Shown here in pieces: positions 24,221-31,780 of a stretch of 64,000 nt of DNA (its first letter is position 1; each line of letters begins with the position of its first letter). The notes below the pieces were generated by a model. The model worked only from the letters and a program-made list of their open reading frames with translations. It was not told where the DNA came from and made no database searches. A program made the position numbers and the translations under genes. The stretch is taken from positions 2,532,692 to 2,596,691 of the forward strand of contig CP051239.1 in the NCBI GenBank assembly GCA_017794945.1, in the 5' to 3' direction. This DNA comes from Alcanivorax sp. Its GTDB lineage: Bacteria; Pseudomonadota; Gammaproteobacteria; Pseudomonadales; Alcanivoracaceae.

Positions 24221-25537
24221 TTAAAACTGCATGCTGATGGAGCCGGCGAAGACATTGACGTCGCCCGCGGTTTCCACCACGTCGTCGTTCAGTGCGGTCG
24301 GCTGGCTGGACTGAATCTGGAACTCACGCTGATCCATCAGGTGATGTTGATAGCCGAAGTCCACGCGCAGGGGGTGTACCAGGCCGTAGACGTGGTCAAA
24401 GGTCGCGCTGACGCCCAGGCCGATCACGGTGCGGTCGGCGTCCAGGTAGTTCACTTCCGGGTTCACGTCGTTGGCTAGCGGCGACTCCTCGAACGCCACG
24501 CCACCGGTGAGGGTGAAGGTGTCGTTCAGGTAGTACTCGGCGCCGATGCGCGGGATGACGATGTCGTCGAACTCAAGACCCAGGTTGTTCTTGACGGTGT
24601 CGTTGTTGAGCTCGTCTTCCAGCGCGGACCACTCCTGCATTTCCACCGCCAGGCCCAGACGCCATTTATCGCGCTTGAGCTGCATGCCGACGGTGTAGAT
24701 GTTGGGCTGGTAGGAATCCACCGTGGCGATGTCGATGAACAGGCCGGGATCCGGGATGGTGCCGGGTATCACCGTGTTGGCGTTCACTTCCACCGCGGAG
24801 TCGGAGTAACCCTTGAACGCGAACGCGGTTTCCAGGCCGTCGTACCAGCAGTTGGCGTCCGGGCAGAAGGTTTCTTCCCAGTCGAAGTTCATGCTGATGA
24901 TCGGGCGGATCACCGGCTTGGCGGAGACGTTGAGCTCTTCATACTCGGTCTCGCCGGCCAGGTTGGTCTGTGCCACCAGAGAGGCCTCGGATTTGAGGGT
25001 CACCTTGGTGCCGACGCCGATGTCCAGGCCGCGCCAGATGTGGGTGCCCACGCCGATGCTCAGGAACAGCGGCTGACGGCCGTAGTTGAAGTACTGGCCA
25101 TCCGGGTCGGTGCGTGAACCGAAGGCGAGCAGCTCGTCGCCGAATTTTTCGGAGCCGATCATCACGCCCAGGTACATGGGCTGGCCCAGCTCGGTAAGGT
25201 CGCTGAGGTCCGCTTTCAGGCCCAGCAGCACCTGTTGGGTGGGGTCGTCCTGCACGGTGTAGGTGCCGAACTGCTCACTGTCCGCCTTGAGGTTGTGCTC
25301 GGCGTGCATCAGACCGGCGGTCAGCTCGCTCTTGGTGCTGTGCGCCAGATACGCCGGGTTGTAGTAGGTGGTCGACACCTGGGTGTTGAACATGGACAGG
25401 GCCTGGGCGGAGGCGATGTCCGTGGGCAACAGGCCATAAGTGGTGGCGGTGTTGCCCATGTTCGCCAGGGCGATGCTCGGGCTCAGAAAAAGAGCGCCGG
25501 CACACAGGCCGGCACAAGAAAGGAAATTTGCGCGCAT
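24221..25537 (-). CDS. FadL-like outer-membrane protein
   Basis: 438 residues starting at ATG 25537, preceded by a strong AGGAGGG; upstream codons lack signal-peptide character. A signal peptide (about 1-23, ending IALA) leads to a mature NMGNTATTYGLLPTDIASAQALSMF. The FadL/OmpP1-type block STTYYNPAYLA follows, then alternating amphipathic strands (LFLSIGVGTHIWRGLDIGVGTKV, RIGAEYYLNDTFTLTGGVAF). It ends in a terminal Phe (ISMQF) as outer-membrane barrels do. FadL proteins carry fatty acids, alkanes or aromatics across the outer membrane. Two close cysteines (FCPDANCW) may form a loop disulfide. It is the first gene of an operon with the Ig-like lipoprotein. Confidence 0.75.
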   Translation of the reverse strand: MRANFLSCAGLCAGALFLSPSIALANMGNTATTYGLLPTDIASAQALSMFNTQVSTTYYNPAYLAHSTKSELTAGLMHAEHNLKADSEQFGTYTVQDDPTQQVLLGLKADLSDLTELGQPMYLGVMIGSEKFGDELLAFGSRTDPDGQYFNYGRQPLFLSIGVGTHIWRGLDIGVGTKVTLKSEASLVAQTNLAGETEYEELNVSAKPVIRPIISMNFDWEETFCPDANCWYDGLETAFAFKGYSDSAVEVNANTVIPGTIPDPGLFIDIATVDSYQPNIYTVGMQLKRDKWRLGLAVEMQEWSALEDELNNDTVKNNLGLEFDDIVIPRIGAEYYLNDTFTLTGGVAFEESPLANDVNPEVNYLDADRTVIGLGVSATFDHVYGLVHPLRVDFGYQHHLMDQREFQIQSSQPTALNDDVVETAGDVNVFAGSISMQF

Positions 25538-26086
25538 GGGTGTGAACCCTCCTTTTATTGTTTTCTTCCAAATTGTTGTTTTAGTGATTTGCATCCCGTT
25601 ATTGGTGCCACGACTGAACGCGGCGTCTCCCGTGGGAGGGAATTGCCGTTGGACGGACGGCACTCAGAGCTTGTGACCAGCTTTGTTGTGTCGTTAATCG
25701 AAAAATATGAAAAGGGTAGGCGAAAAAAATGAAAACATGGCGTAAATGATTGATTTAAAAAAGTGACTGTGCAGTCAAAAAATAGATAAACAGCCCCGAA
25801 ATTGCCGTCTGTGAACGTGTGTATGTCTAAGGTATGGCGGATTTATATACACACCTTATTGGTTGTTCTACCTATTTTAAAAAGGGGACAGAAAAGAGAG
25901 GGAAAGATATTAAAAGGGGACGGATAACATTTTAAAAGTGAGCGCAAGATCCTGTGTTTTTCTGGCCGGATTAGGCTGGCCTACATGTGTTTCCGTTTTT
26001 TCGCACAACAGCCTTCCGCAACGTAGGACAGATTCGTATGATGCGAGGCGGGTTTATATTCGCGACGGCGAATGGAAGGAGTGACC
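25538..26086. other. Promoter gap between the FadL-like gene and the HigA-like gene
   Basis: About 550 bases of mostly AT-rich sequence with no supported gene. It should hold the promoter of the FadL-like/lipoprotein operon. The GGGGAC repeats at 25880-25922 are inside it. Confidence 0.55.
25880..25922 (+). repeat. Two direct AAAAGGGGAC half-repeats
   Basis: AAAAAGGGGACAGA (from 25879) and TTAAAAGGGGACGGA (25910-25923) are direct copies about 30 bases apart. They are the GACAG and GACGG variants of the repeat found around the RAYT-like genes 11-14 kb away. Confidence 0.65.
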
Positions 26087-26488
26087 ATGAACGCTATTCT
26101 TGATCAAGCGGCTCTGCACTGGGCGTATATCGCTCCCTTGCTTTCCGAGCCGACCAATGACGACGAATACGACGCCAAGGTCGAGGCCCTGGATGAGCTT
26201 CTGGACACTGTTGGCGATGATGAAAATCATCCTTTGGCCGGCCTGGTGGCTCGCTTGGGTGATGTCATCGAAGCCTACGACGAACAGCACCGGCCGATGC
26301 CCCCGGTATCCGGTGCCGCTGTTCTGCGCTATCTCATGGATGAGCATGGTGTCACCCAAAGCGAGCTACCTGAAGTGGGTGCTCAATCCGTGGTTTCCGC
26401 CATCCTGTCTGGAAAGCGCAAGCTTAACTGGCGTCAGATCCGCGGTCTGTCCGAGCGGTTCGGGGTGCCTACGGATGTCTTTAAATAG
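26087..26488 (+). CDS. HigA-like helix-turn-helix antitoxin/regulator (solitary)
   Basis: 133 residues from ATG 26087, chosen for the GGAAGGAG just upstream. The N-terminal half is acidic (EPTNDDEYDAKVEALDELLDTV). The C-terminal half is a HigA/XRE-type helix-turn-helix (AVLRYLMDEHGVTQSELPEVGAQSVVSAILSGKRKLN, then RGLSERFGVPTDVF). Proteins of this shape usually pair with a HigB-type mRNA-cleaving toxin encoded just upstream. No toxin reading frame is seen on either side, so this is an orphan antitoxin, a regulator, or the survivor of a broken module. Confidence 0.8.
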   Translation: MNAILDQAALHWAYIAPLLSEPTNDDEYDAKVEALDELLDTVGDDENHPLAGLVARLGDVIEAYDEQHRPMPPVSGAAVLRYLMDEHGVTQSELPEVGAQSVVSAILSGKRKLNWRQIRGLSERFGVPTDVFK

Positions 26489-26526
26489 TGGCCCAGGGGA
26501 ATTCACGGGGCTTGCTTTCGCACTAG

Positions 26527-26718
26527 TCGGATCAAACCGGCCTGCGCAGGTCCTATCTGGTATGGTTGCGCCGCCGTCTACCCCGATGGTGCCCCGGCGA
26601 AACCTTTCCCGAGATGCATGACCTGCAGGAGGCGTACGAGATGATCACCAATCGCTTTTTGGAAACCTGGGCGGATCGTGTGCTGGATGCCGACAGCCTC
26701 GACGAGATTTTTTGCTGA
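26527..26718 (+). pseudogene. C-terminal remnant of an Rpn/YhgA-like nuclease
   Basis: An open stretch without its own start reads TGLRRSYLVWLRRRLP, then GETFPEMHDLQEAYEMI and NRFLETWADRVL. The spacing of W, GE, PE, DL and the final W resembles the end of the Rpn (recombination-promoting nuclease, Transposase_31, PF04754) family. The catalytic N-terminal domain is missing, and a TAG precedes the stretch. The identification rests on pattern memory only. Confidence 0.4.
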
Positions 26719-26802
26719 GCCCGCATGGAATCGAGGTCACGCAGAGGGGGAGGCAGACCTTGCCTTTTGCTTGGCTTGTCTGTTTGGCGGGGTGGTGCAG
26801 CG

Positions 26803-27060
26803 TCATCCAAAAGGCAAAAGAGACGCCTCTCTCCCTGATTCTTCCTTGACCTTGGAACCGTGGCGCCGGGGTGGCGTGGGGTAGGGGTAGTCCAGGTAAT
26901 TGTCCACCGCGTCCTGAAAGGCCCGTATCAGGCCGATGGCCGTGTCGGCCTGGTAGTGCACCGGCACCTCGATGTTGAGCAGGGCGCCGTGCAGGCAGTT
27001 GTTCTTCTGGCTCACCTCGACGTAGCCGTAGTATCCACGGTGTTGGAGCAGTATCGTCAT
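26803..27060 (-). pseudogene. HicB-like antitoxin remnant
   Basis: The first 55 residues (MTILLQHRGYYGYVEVS, CLHGALLNIEVPVHYQAD, AFQDAVDNYL) follow the N-terminal half of the HicB at 30488-30883 closely. The sequence then leaves the family (DYPYPTPPRRHGSKV) and lacks the KGSFNVR strand and the ribbon-helix-helix. There is no hicA upstream. It is probably a decayed HicB, though a shortened partial-RNase-H-fold protein cannot be excluded. Confidence 0.6.
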
Positions 27061-27199
27061 TTTCGTCTCGCCTCCGTGCGAACGGGTATGGGTCCACGGT
27101 AACGCAGATCAAAGGCGGCGAGGGTAGGCTGGAAATGACGGAACGTGTAAGAAATTTGCTACGCGTGTCGGTGGTGAAAGATTACAAGGCGTTCCCGGG

Positions 27200-27490
27200 T
27201 CAGGCGCCCCGGAACCAGCTCTTGAGCCTCTGCCACCAGGGTTCGCGGTCGCGCAGACCGATGTGGGCGCCGTCGCAGTGCGGCGGGGTGCGCGTGGCGC
27301 CGCAACCACAGAACAGCACGATCTCTTCCTTTCTCGCCGTATAACTCAGCCGCTCGCCGGCACTGCAACGCTCATCGCTGCAAAACGGCGCCGTGTCACT
27401 GTGGCCACAGGCGCACCAGTGCCGGACTTCACCGGGCGCCAGTTTGACCGGCTGCGGATAGCGCGGTGTCGCGCGGCGCTCGGTACGCAT
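27200..27490 (-). CDS. CDGSH iron-sulfur domain protein (two motifs)
   Basis: A 96-residue mitoNEET-like protein. The second motif is complete: C61-x-C63, C72 and H76 in CGCGATRTPPHCDGAH, the three-Cys, one-His 2Fe-2S ligand set. The first (C26-x-C28, C37) reads PFCSDERC, with no His at the expected place and a Cys one residue later. Its cluster may therefore be different or absent. The start ATG overlaps the stop of the upstream antitoxin gene by one base, so translation is probably coupled, an unexpected link between a redox protein and a toxin-antitoxin pair. Confidence 0.85.
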   Translation of the reverse strand: MRTERRATPRYPQPVKLAPGEVRHWCACGHSDTAPFCSDERCSAGERLSYTARKEEIVLFCGCGATRTPPHCDGAHIGLRDREPWWQRLKSWFRGA

Positions 27491-27825
27491 CAGGCGCGCC
27501 GACGAGGCGTCGTCGGCCCGCTATCATCGTCTTCGCCCCACGCTTCTCCGTTGGCCTTTTCTTTGGCGATGCGCTTCATTTCAGCGTCGGCAAACCGTCT
27601 GAGTGCTTGCTTCATCAGCGGCTGGTAACCCATGCCGTGATAGCGCGCGAGGAATTTCAGGTCTTCGAGGAGCTCTTTTTGCAGCCTGATCGAGATCATC
27701 TGTAACGAGAGCGCGTCAGCCAGGTCGCTGGGCTTCACGTCCGAGACCCGGACGTAGCGTTCGTCACGGCCCAGTTCTCCGGACTCCCAGGCTTCACTCG
27801 TACCTTTAATTTTTCCCTTCGACAT
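27490..27825 (-). CDS. BrnA/CopG-type antitoxin
   Basis: 111 residues. The core ISIRLQKELLEDLKFLARYHGMGYQPLMKQALRRF is the ribbon-helix-helix pattern of CopG/BrnA antitoxins, which bind DNA and neutralise the partner toxin. An N-terminal linker (MSKGKIKGTSEAWESGELG) and acidic C terminus (EDDDSG) flank it. The gene starts 15 bases after the toxin gene and is followed directly by the CDGSH gene, forming a three-gene unit. Two TTGTATATACAA palindromes upstream of the toxin are the probable binding sites. Confidence 0.8.
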   Translation of the reverse strand: MSKGKIKGTSEAWESGELGRDERYVRVSDVKPSDLADALSLQMISIRLQKELLEDLKFLARYHGMGYQPLMKQALRRFADAEMKRIAKEKANGEAWGEDDDSGPTTPRRRA

Positions 27826-27840
27826 TTCAGGACTCCTGCT

Positions 27841-28161
27841 TCAAAGGTTGCCGTCCGCCATCCCATATTTTCTATAGATGCGTATCTCGTGGTCATTGGC
27901 GTCATACGCGGTCTTGATAACCACGGCGTGGGTGCCACCGTCCTCCGAACGAAGGATAAAACACACTTTCAGACGGCGGCCGAGATCTGTCTCGGCAACG
28001 AACCACAAAGTCGGTGGGTCGCTTCTGTGTGCTTCCCGCGAGTCTTCCAGGAAGCGGCCATCAAGATTGCTAAAGCATTCCCGTACTTCGGTAAGGGTGA
28101 CGGCATGCTTGAACAGCAACTTGGCGCTGACGCTCCGTGATACCCGTAGTTTGGCCGGCAT
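27841..28161 (-). CDS. BrnT-like toxin (ADP-ribosyl-hydrolase-named family)
   Basis: 106 residues from ATG 28161 (a TTG two codons earlier is less likely). The sequence MPAKLRVSRSVSAKLLFKHAVTLTEVRECFSN, with WFVAETDLGRRLKVCFIL and IKTAYDANDHEIRIYRKY, matches a short-protein family. Databases often name that family ADP-ribosyl-(dinitrogen reductase) hydrolase, but its size and partner gene suggest a BrnT/RelE-like toxin. It precedes a CopG-type antitoxin, the BrnTA gene order. The biochemical activity is inferred, not known. Confidence 0.7.
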   Translation of the reverse strand: MPAKLRVSRSVSAKLLFKHAVTLTEVRECFSNLDGRFLEDSREAHRSDPPTLWFVAETDLGRRLKVCFILRSEDGGTHAVVIKTAYDANDHEIRIYRKYGMADGNL

Positions 28162-28180
28162 ATACAAAACACAGGTTTAT

Positions 28181-28192
28181 TTGTATATACAA
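28181..28192. promoter_or_regulatory. Operator palindrome 1 (TTGTATATACAA)
   Basis: A perfect 12-base palindrome 20 bases upstream of the BrnT-like start. A half copy (TTTGTATATGC on the minus strand) overlaps the start codon itself. It is probably bound by the CopG-type antitoxin to repress the operon. Confidence 0.65.
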
Positions 28193-28214
28193 GGTGAACT
28201 TTAATCGTTCGCGC

Positions 28215-28226
28215 TTGTATATACAA
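28215..28226. promoter_or_regulatory. Operator palindrome 2 (TTGTATATACAA)
   Basis: An identical palindrome centred 34 bases from the first, about three helical turns, so two antitoxin dimers could bind the same DNA face. It lies in the gap that separates the toxin operon from divergent olsB. Confidence 0.65.
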
Positions 28227-28417
28227 GATGGATTGGGTGCAGAGGAATCAGCATAAGAAGGCGGTGGGTCGCGCGGTATCAGCCGGAGGGGACAAGAGAT
28301 GTGAGAGATACGCTTTACTGAGTGTGGGCTGCAAGCTGTCTCCTAACGGTCACAACCCTGTCACGGGACGGCAATGGGGGGCTTCCAGACTGGCGTAAAT
28401 CCAATCTGGAGCTCGTT

Positions 28418-29272
28418 ATGCTTGCGCAAGCCGCCGGAAAGATCAAAGCCCTGCGACCGCCATTCAAAGACGTGTTCAAGCCCCGTGATGCGCTCAAAGG
28501 GCAGGAAACCGGCGCCCGGTTCAGCGCCTATTTCACCCGTTCCCGCCGGGAGATTCTGAAGATTCAGCGTCTGCGCTACCGGATCTTCTCGCAGGAATAC
28601 GGCGCCAGCTTCCACGCGCCCTTCGGCCTGGACCGGGACCGCTTCGACCGCCATTGCCTGCACCTGGTGGTGCGCGATAACCAGAGCGGTGAGCTGGTCG
28701 GCTACACCCGCGTGCTGGGCGGTGAGCGCACGCACAAAACCGGTGGCTTCTACTCCGCCAATGAGTTTGATCTGGGGCCGTTGGCCGGGTTGCAGGGCCG
28801 TGTGGCGGAAATCGGCCGTACCTGCATTCATCCGGATTACCGGGGCGGGGCGGTGATCACCGTGCTGTGGGCGCGCCTGGCCCAGTACATGCTGGAGAAC
28901 GACATCGGCTCGCTGATCGGTTGCGCCAGCATCGCGTTGAGCGAGGGCTTCAATGTGGCGGCGATCGATCAGCGCATCCGCGAATCCCATCTGACGCCGC
29001 CGCATCTGCGGGTGACGCCGCGTTTCCGGCTCGACCGCATGCCCGGCGACGCCCTGGACGGCGCCGGCGAGCGCGGCGGGGTGAAGATGCCGCCGCTGCT
29101 TAAGGCGTACCTGCGCATGGGCGCGCGGGTATGCGGCGAGCCGTGCTGGGACCCGGACTTCAACTGTCTGGATTACTTCATCCTGATGGAGGTGTCGCGG
29201 CTGCCGGCGCGCTATGTGCAGCACTTCCTGCAGCCCGGCGAAGCGCGGCCGGCGACCGCGGTGGCGGTGTGA
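28418..29272 (+). CDS. olsB: Ornithine N-acyltransferase (ornithine lipid synthesis, first step)
   Basis: Transfers a 3-hydroxyacyl group from acyl-ACP to ornithine to make lyso-ornithine lipid. 284 residues from ATG 28418; an in-frame open stretch upstream lacks family sequence. It is an Acetyltransf_5-type GNAT protein with LKIQRLRYRIFSQEYGA, the FDRHCLHLVVRD strand, and VAEIGRTCIHPDYRGGAVI (acyl-carrier and pantetheine-binding region). The LIGCASIALSEG motif matches OlsB. The next gene is an acyltransferase overlapping by four bases, the olsB-olsA order. Ornithine lipids replace phospholipids under phosphate limitation in many bacteria; regulation is not visible here. Confidence 0.85.
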   Translation: MLAQAAGKIKALRPPFKDVFKPRDALKGQETGARFSAYFTRSRREILKIQRLRYRIFSQEYGASFHAPFGLDRDRFDRHCLHLVVRDNQSGELVGYTRVLGGERTHKTGGFYSANEFDLGPLAGLQGRVAEIGRTCIHPDYRGGAVITVLWARLAQYMLENDIGSLIGCASIALSEGFNVAAIDQRIRESHLTPPHLRVTPRFRLDRMPGDALDGAGERGGVKMPPLLKAYLRMGARVCGEPCWDPDFNCLDYFILMEVSRLPARYVQHFLQPGEARPATAVAV

Positions 29273-30063
29273 CGGTGCGGGATCTGTCGTTGAACTCGCC
29301 GGTGGGGGAGAGTTCGGTACGTGTGACCGCGCGGCGCTACTGGCGCGCCTTGCGGGTGCTTATGCACCTGCTGGGCGGGGTGCTGGAGGCGGTCTGGCTG
29401 AGGGCGGGACGGGACCCTCACCGGGTGGTGATTCTGAACGCCAAGCGGCGCTGGTGCCTGCGGTTTCTCACCATTCTGGGGGTGGAGCTGCGCGTTCAGG
29501 GGCCGTTGCGGGCGGGGCCGGTGCTGCTGGTCAGCAACCATGTGTCCTGGCTGGATATCCCGGTGATCGCCGCCGCCCGGCCCTGTTATTTCCTGTCCAA
29601 GGCGGAGGTGGCGGAGTGGCCGGTGATCGGCTGGCTGGCGCGTGCCGTGGGCACCCTGTTTATCCGTCGCGGTGGCGGGGAGTCCAAGGCCAAGACCGAG
29701 GAGATCCGTGGCCGTCTGGACCGCGGCCACGGCATCCTGGTGTTCCCGGAAGGGACCACCACCGACGGCACCGGCGTGCGCCGGTTCTTCCCGCAGTTGT
29801 TCGCCGCCGCCGGTGACGACGCGCCGGTGCAGACCGTCGCCGTGCGTTACCGCGATGAGCAGGGCCGGCCGGACACCGGCGTCGCCTTTATCGATGACGA
29901 TGAATTCCACCACCACCTGTGGCGGCTGTTGGGCCGTCGCCGCATCGTGGTCGAGCTGACCTTCGGCGCGCCCTTGCCGCCGGACGAGCCCCGCGCCCTG
30001 GCCCGCGAAGCCCGCGAGCGCATCGTCGCCGACCTGGGCGCCACCGCCGCTAACGCCGGATAA
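29269..30063 (+). CDS. olsA: Lyso-ornithine lipid O-acyltransferase (PlsC family)
   Basis: Adds the second fatty acid to lyso-ornithine lipid. I start at GTG 29269, which overlaps the olsB stop (GTGA) for coupled translation and gives 264 residues. An earlier in-frame frame exists only because it runs inside olsB. The PlsC acyltransferase motifs are present: NHVSWLD (H91, D96) and FPEGTT (159-164), with GTLFIRRGG between them. A hydrophobic helix near residues 25-45 anchors it to the membrane. It could also act as a general lysophospholipid acyltransferase; the position behind olsB favours OlsA. Confidence 0.85.
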   Translation: MTVRDLSLNSPVGESSVRVTARRYWRALRVLMHLLGGVLEAVWLRAGRDPHRVVILNAKRRWCLRFLTILGVELRVQGPLRAGPVLLVSNHVSWLDIPVIAAARPCYFLSKAEVAEWPVIGWLARAVGTLFIRRGGGESKAKTEEIRGRLDRGHGILVFPEGTTTDGTGVRRFFPQLFAAAGDDAPVQTVAVRYRDEQGRPDTGVAFIDDDEFHHHLWRLLGRRRIVVELTFGAPLPPDEPRALAREARERIVADLGATAANAG

Positions 30064-30204
30064 CGTCCCTCCATCTGCCCCGTCACACCGTACGCCCGGA
30101 CTCACGGAAAGTTCCGCTCTGACCGACATGCCGAGTCGTTTCCTGCTTACCTCTGATCTTGCCTGCGTCCGCTAAGGTGCTCCAAATCAATGCAGCTTTG
30201 ACAG

Positions 30205-30222
30205 GCAACTATATTTAGTTGC
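30205..30222. promoter_or_regulatory. Probable HicAB operator
   Basis: GCAACTA and TAGTTGC form perfect 7-base arms around TATT, 17 bases before the hicA start. It is likely recognised by the ribbon-helix-helix of HicB. The hicA ribosome site is weak, which may favour HicB production if a second promoter exists. Confidence 0.6.
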
Positions 30223-30238
30223 AAAATGGACGCGCTCT

Positions 30239-30487
30239 ATGACGAGTACCCGACGCCTGGTCACCAAATTGAAGGCGCTCGAGAAAGGGTTTACCTGGCA
30301 AGAGCTTGAAACGTTGCTTCGTCGATTGGGGTACGAGCGCAGGGAAGGGAGTGGGTCCCGAGTCAAATTCTCGAACGGCGACCCGCTACAGCTCATTTGC
30401 CTGCATCGTCCTCACCCGGGTAATGAACTGAAACGTTACGCGCGACGCCAGGTGATCAAGAAGTTAGAGGACGGAGGCCTCATATAA
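30239..30487 (+). CDS. hicA: HicA-family mRNA interferase toxin
   Basis: 82 residues of the HicA toxin fold (double-stranded-RNA-binding-like): FTWQELETLLRRLGYERREGSGSRVKFSNG, then HRPHPGNELKRYARRQVIKKLEDGGLI. Members of this subgroup carry the conserved HRPHPGN block, and an active-site His lies there or near the GSGSR turn. It should cleave mRNA unless bound by HicB. Its stop codon touches the hicB start directly. Confidence 0.9.
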   Translation: MTSTRRLVTKLKALEKGFTWQELETLLRRLGYERREGSGSRVKFSNGDPLQLICLHRPHPGNELKRYARRQVIKKLEDGGLI

Positions 30488-30883
30488 ATGGCGAATCTGC
30501 TGCATTATCGCGGTTATTACGGGTCCATTGAGGCAAGCCCGGAAGACAACTGCCTGTACGGCAAACTGCTGTACATCCAAGCTTTGGTTAACTACGAGGC
30601 CGAGACCGTGGCGGGGCTTGAGCAAGCGTTTCAACACGCCGTGGACGAATACCTGACCGACTGTGCCGAGTCGGGTCAGCCGCCGGAAAAGCCTTGTAAA
30701 GGCTCCTTCAACGTCCGGGTCGGCCACGAGGTTCACTTGGCGGCCGCACGTGCGGCAACGCAAGAAGACTCTTCGCTGAACGAACTTGTGCGAAAAGCCC
30801 TGGAACGCTATCTGGCCGAGCCCCGACAGCACGACGCGATAGCCGAACCCGCCAAAACATTCGATAAGCGCCGCCGGCCCTAA
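30488..30883 (+). CDS. hicB: HicB-family antitoxin
   Basis: 131 residues: an N-terminal partial RNase H fold (LLHYRGYYGSIEASPEDNCLYG, AFQHAVDEYL) joined by KGSFNVRVGHEVH to a C-terminal ribbon-helix-helix (LAAARAATQEDSSLNELVRKALERYL). It neutralises HicA and should bind the upstream palindrome. A shortened relative lies at 26803-27060, 3.4 kb away, on the other strand. Confidence 0.92.
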   Translation: MANLLHYRGYYGSIEASPEDNCLYGKLLYIQALVNYEAETVAGLEQAFQHAVDEYLTDCAESGQPPEKPCKGSFNVRVGHEVHLAAARAATQEDSSLNELVRKALERYLAEPRQHDAIAEPAKTFDKRRRP

Positions 30884-31094
30884 CCCGGCCTCCCGTTGCT
30901 GCGCTTTGGCTGACATAAAGCTCCGTCTTTACTGACACACATTCCTGCTTCCTGCCTACCTCCGATCTTGTCCTGATCCACTACGCTGACTCCATAACGG
31001 GGAGACCAGGCCCTACCTGTGGTGAGGCTATGTCATCAGGTAGTTCACTGTGTTTCTGTATTGAGGTGCGATACGTTACGGGTTACACTCGGCG

Positions 31095-31373
31095 ATGATA
31101 CGAAGTTTTAAACACAAGGGTTTGGCCCGTTTCTTTTCGTCCGGTAGCACGGCGGGTATTCAGGCTGCCCATGCCAAGAGACTTCGTCTTATCCTCGGCA
31201 GATTGCATGCCGCGTCAGAGCCTAAAGATATGAGTTTGCCCGGGCTCCGGTTACATAAGTTGACGGGCAGCCGTGCCGGCATCTGGTCCGTTACGGTGAG
31301 TGGTAACTGGCGTGTGACGTTCCGCTTCAAGGATGGGGACGCCGAGGTTGTGAACTACGAGGATTACCATTGA
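31095..31373 (+). CDS. higB: HigB-type (RelE-like) toxin
   Basis: 92 residues: MIRSFKHKGLARFF, LRLILGRLHAASEPKDMSLPGLRLHKLTGSRAGIWSVTVSGNWRVTFRF, and a final EVVNYEDYH. This is the classical HigB host-inhibition pattern, a ribosome-dependent mRNA nuclease. Toxin-before-antitoxin order and the nine-base gap to higA match the family. No clear ribosome site precedes the ATG, so expression may be low. Confidence 0.92.
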   Translation: MIRSFKHKGLARFFSSGSTAGIQAAHAKRLRLILGRLHAASEPKDMSLPGLRLHKLTGSRAGIWSVTVSGNWRVTFRFKDGDAEVVNYEDYH

Positions 31374-31382
31374 GGTGTCATT

Positions 31383-31670
31383 ATGCTGATGCACAACCCT
31401 CCCCATCCCGGTGAAGTCATAAAGGAACTCTGTCTCGACCCTCTTGGTTTGACGGTGACCGCCGCCGCCAAGGCGTTGGGGGTCAGCCGCAAGACATTGA
31501 GCGCCATCCTGAATGGAAAGGCGGGTATCAGTCCGGAAATGGCGATCAGGCTTTCCATCGCGTTTGATACATCCGCCGAGAGTTGGCTGACTCAGCAGGC
31601 GCAGTACGAACTCTGGCACGCCGAAAAGCATCGAAAGGATCTGAACGTCAAGAAACTCGTCGCCGCGTAG
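31383..31670 (+). CDS. higA: HigA-type helix-turn-helix antitoxin
   Basis: 95 residues starting [58 protein letters not shown], the XRE-type helix-turn-helix of HigA, which represses the operon. The C terminus ([28 protein letters not shown]) matches the family. GAGGTG supplies the ribosome site. It is full length, unlike the solitary HigA-like gene at 26087. Confidence 0.92.
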   Translation: MLMHNPPHPGEVIKELCLDPLGLTVTAAAKALGVSRKTLSAILNGKAGISPEMAIRLSIAFDTSAESWLTQQAQYELWHAEKHRKDLNVKKLVAA

Positions 31671-31780
31671 GTATACGGGCCGGTGGATGTCGGGGTGCCT
31701 GTTTGGCCCGACCCGGCTACCGGCGACGGTGCCGGGCCTGCTACTATTGGCGCCGTTTTGAGTTGCCATGAGGAAGGCCC

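Noticed and set aside
26645..27112. 155-residue minus-strand protein over 26.6-27.1 kb
   Set aside because: Its sequence shows no family pattern and overlaps the HicB remnant, which has a recognisable match.
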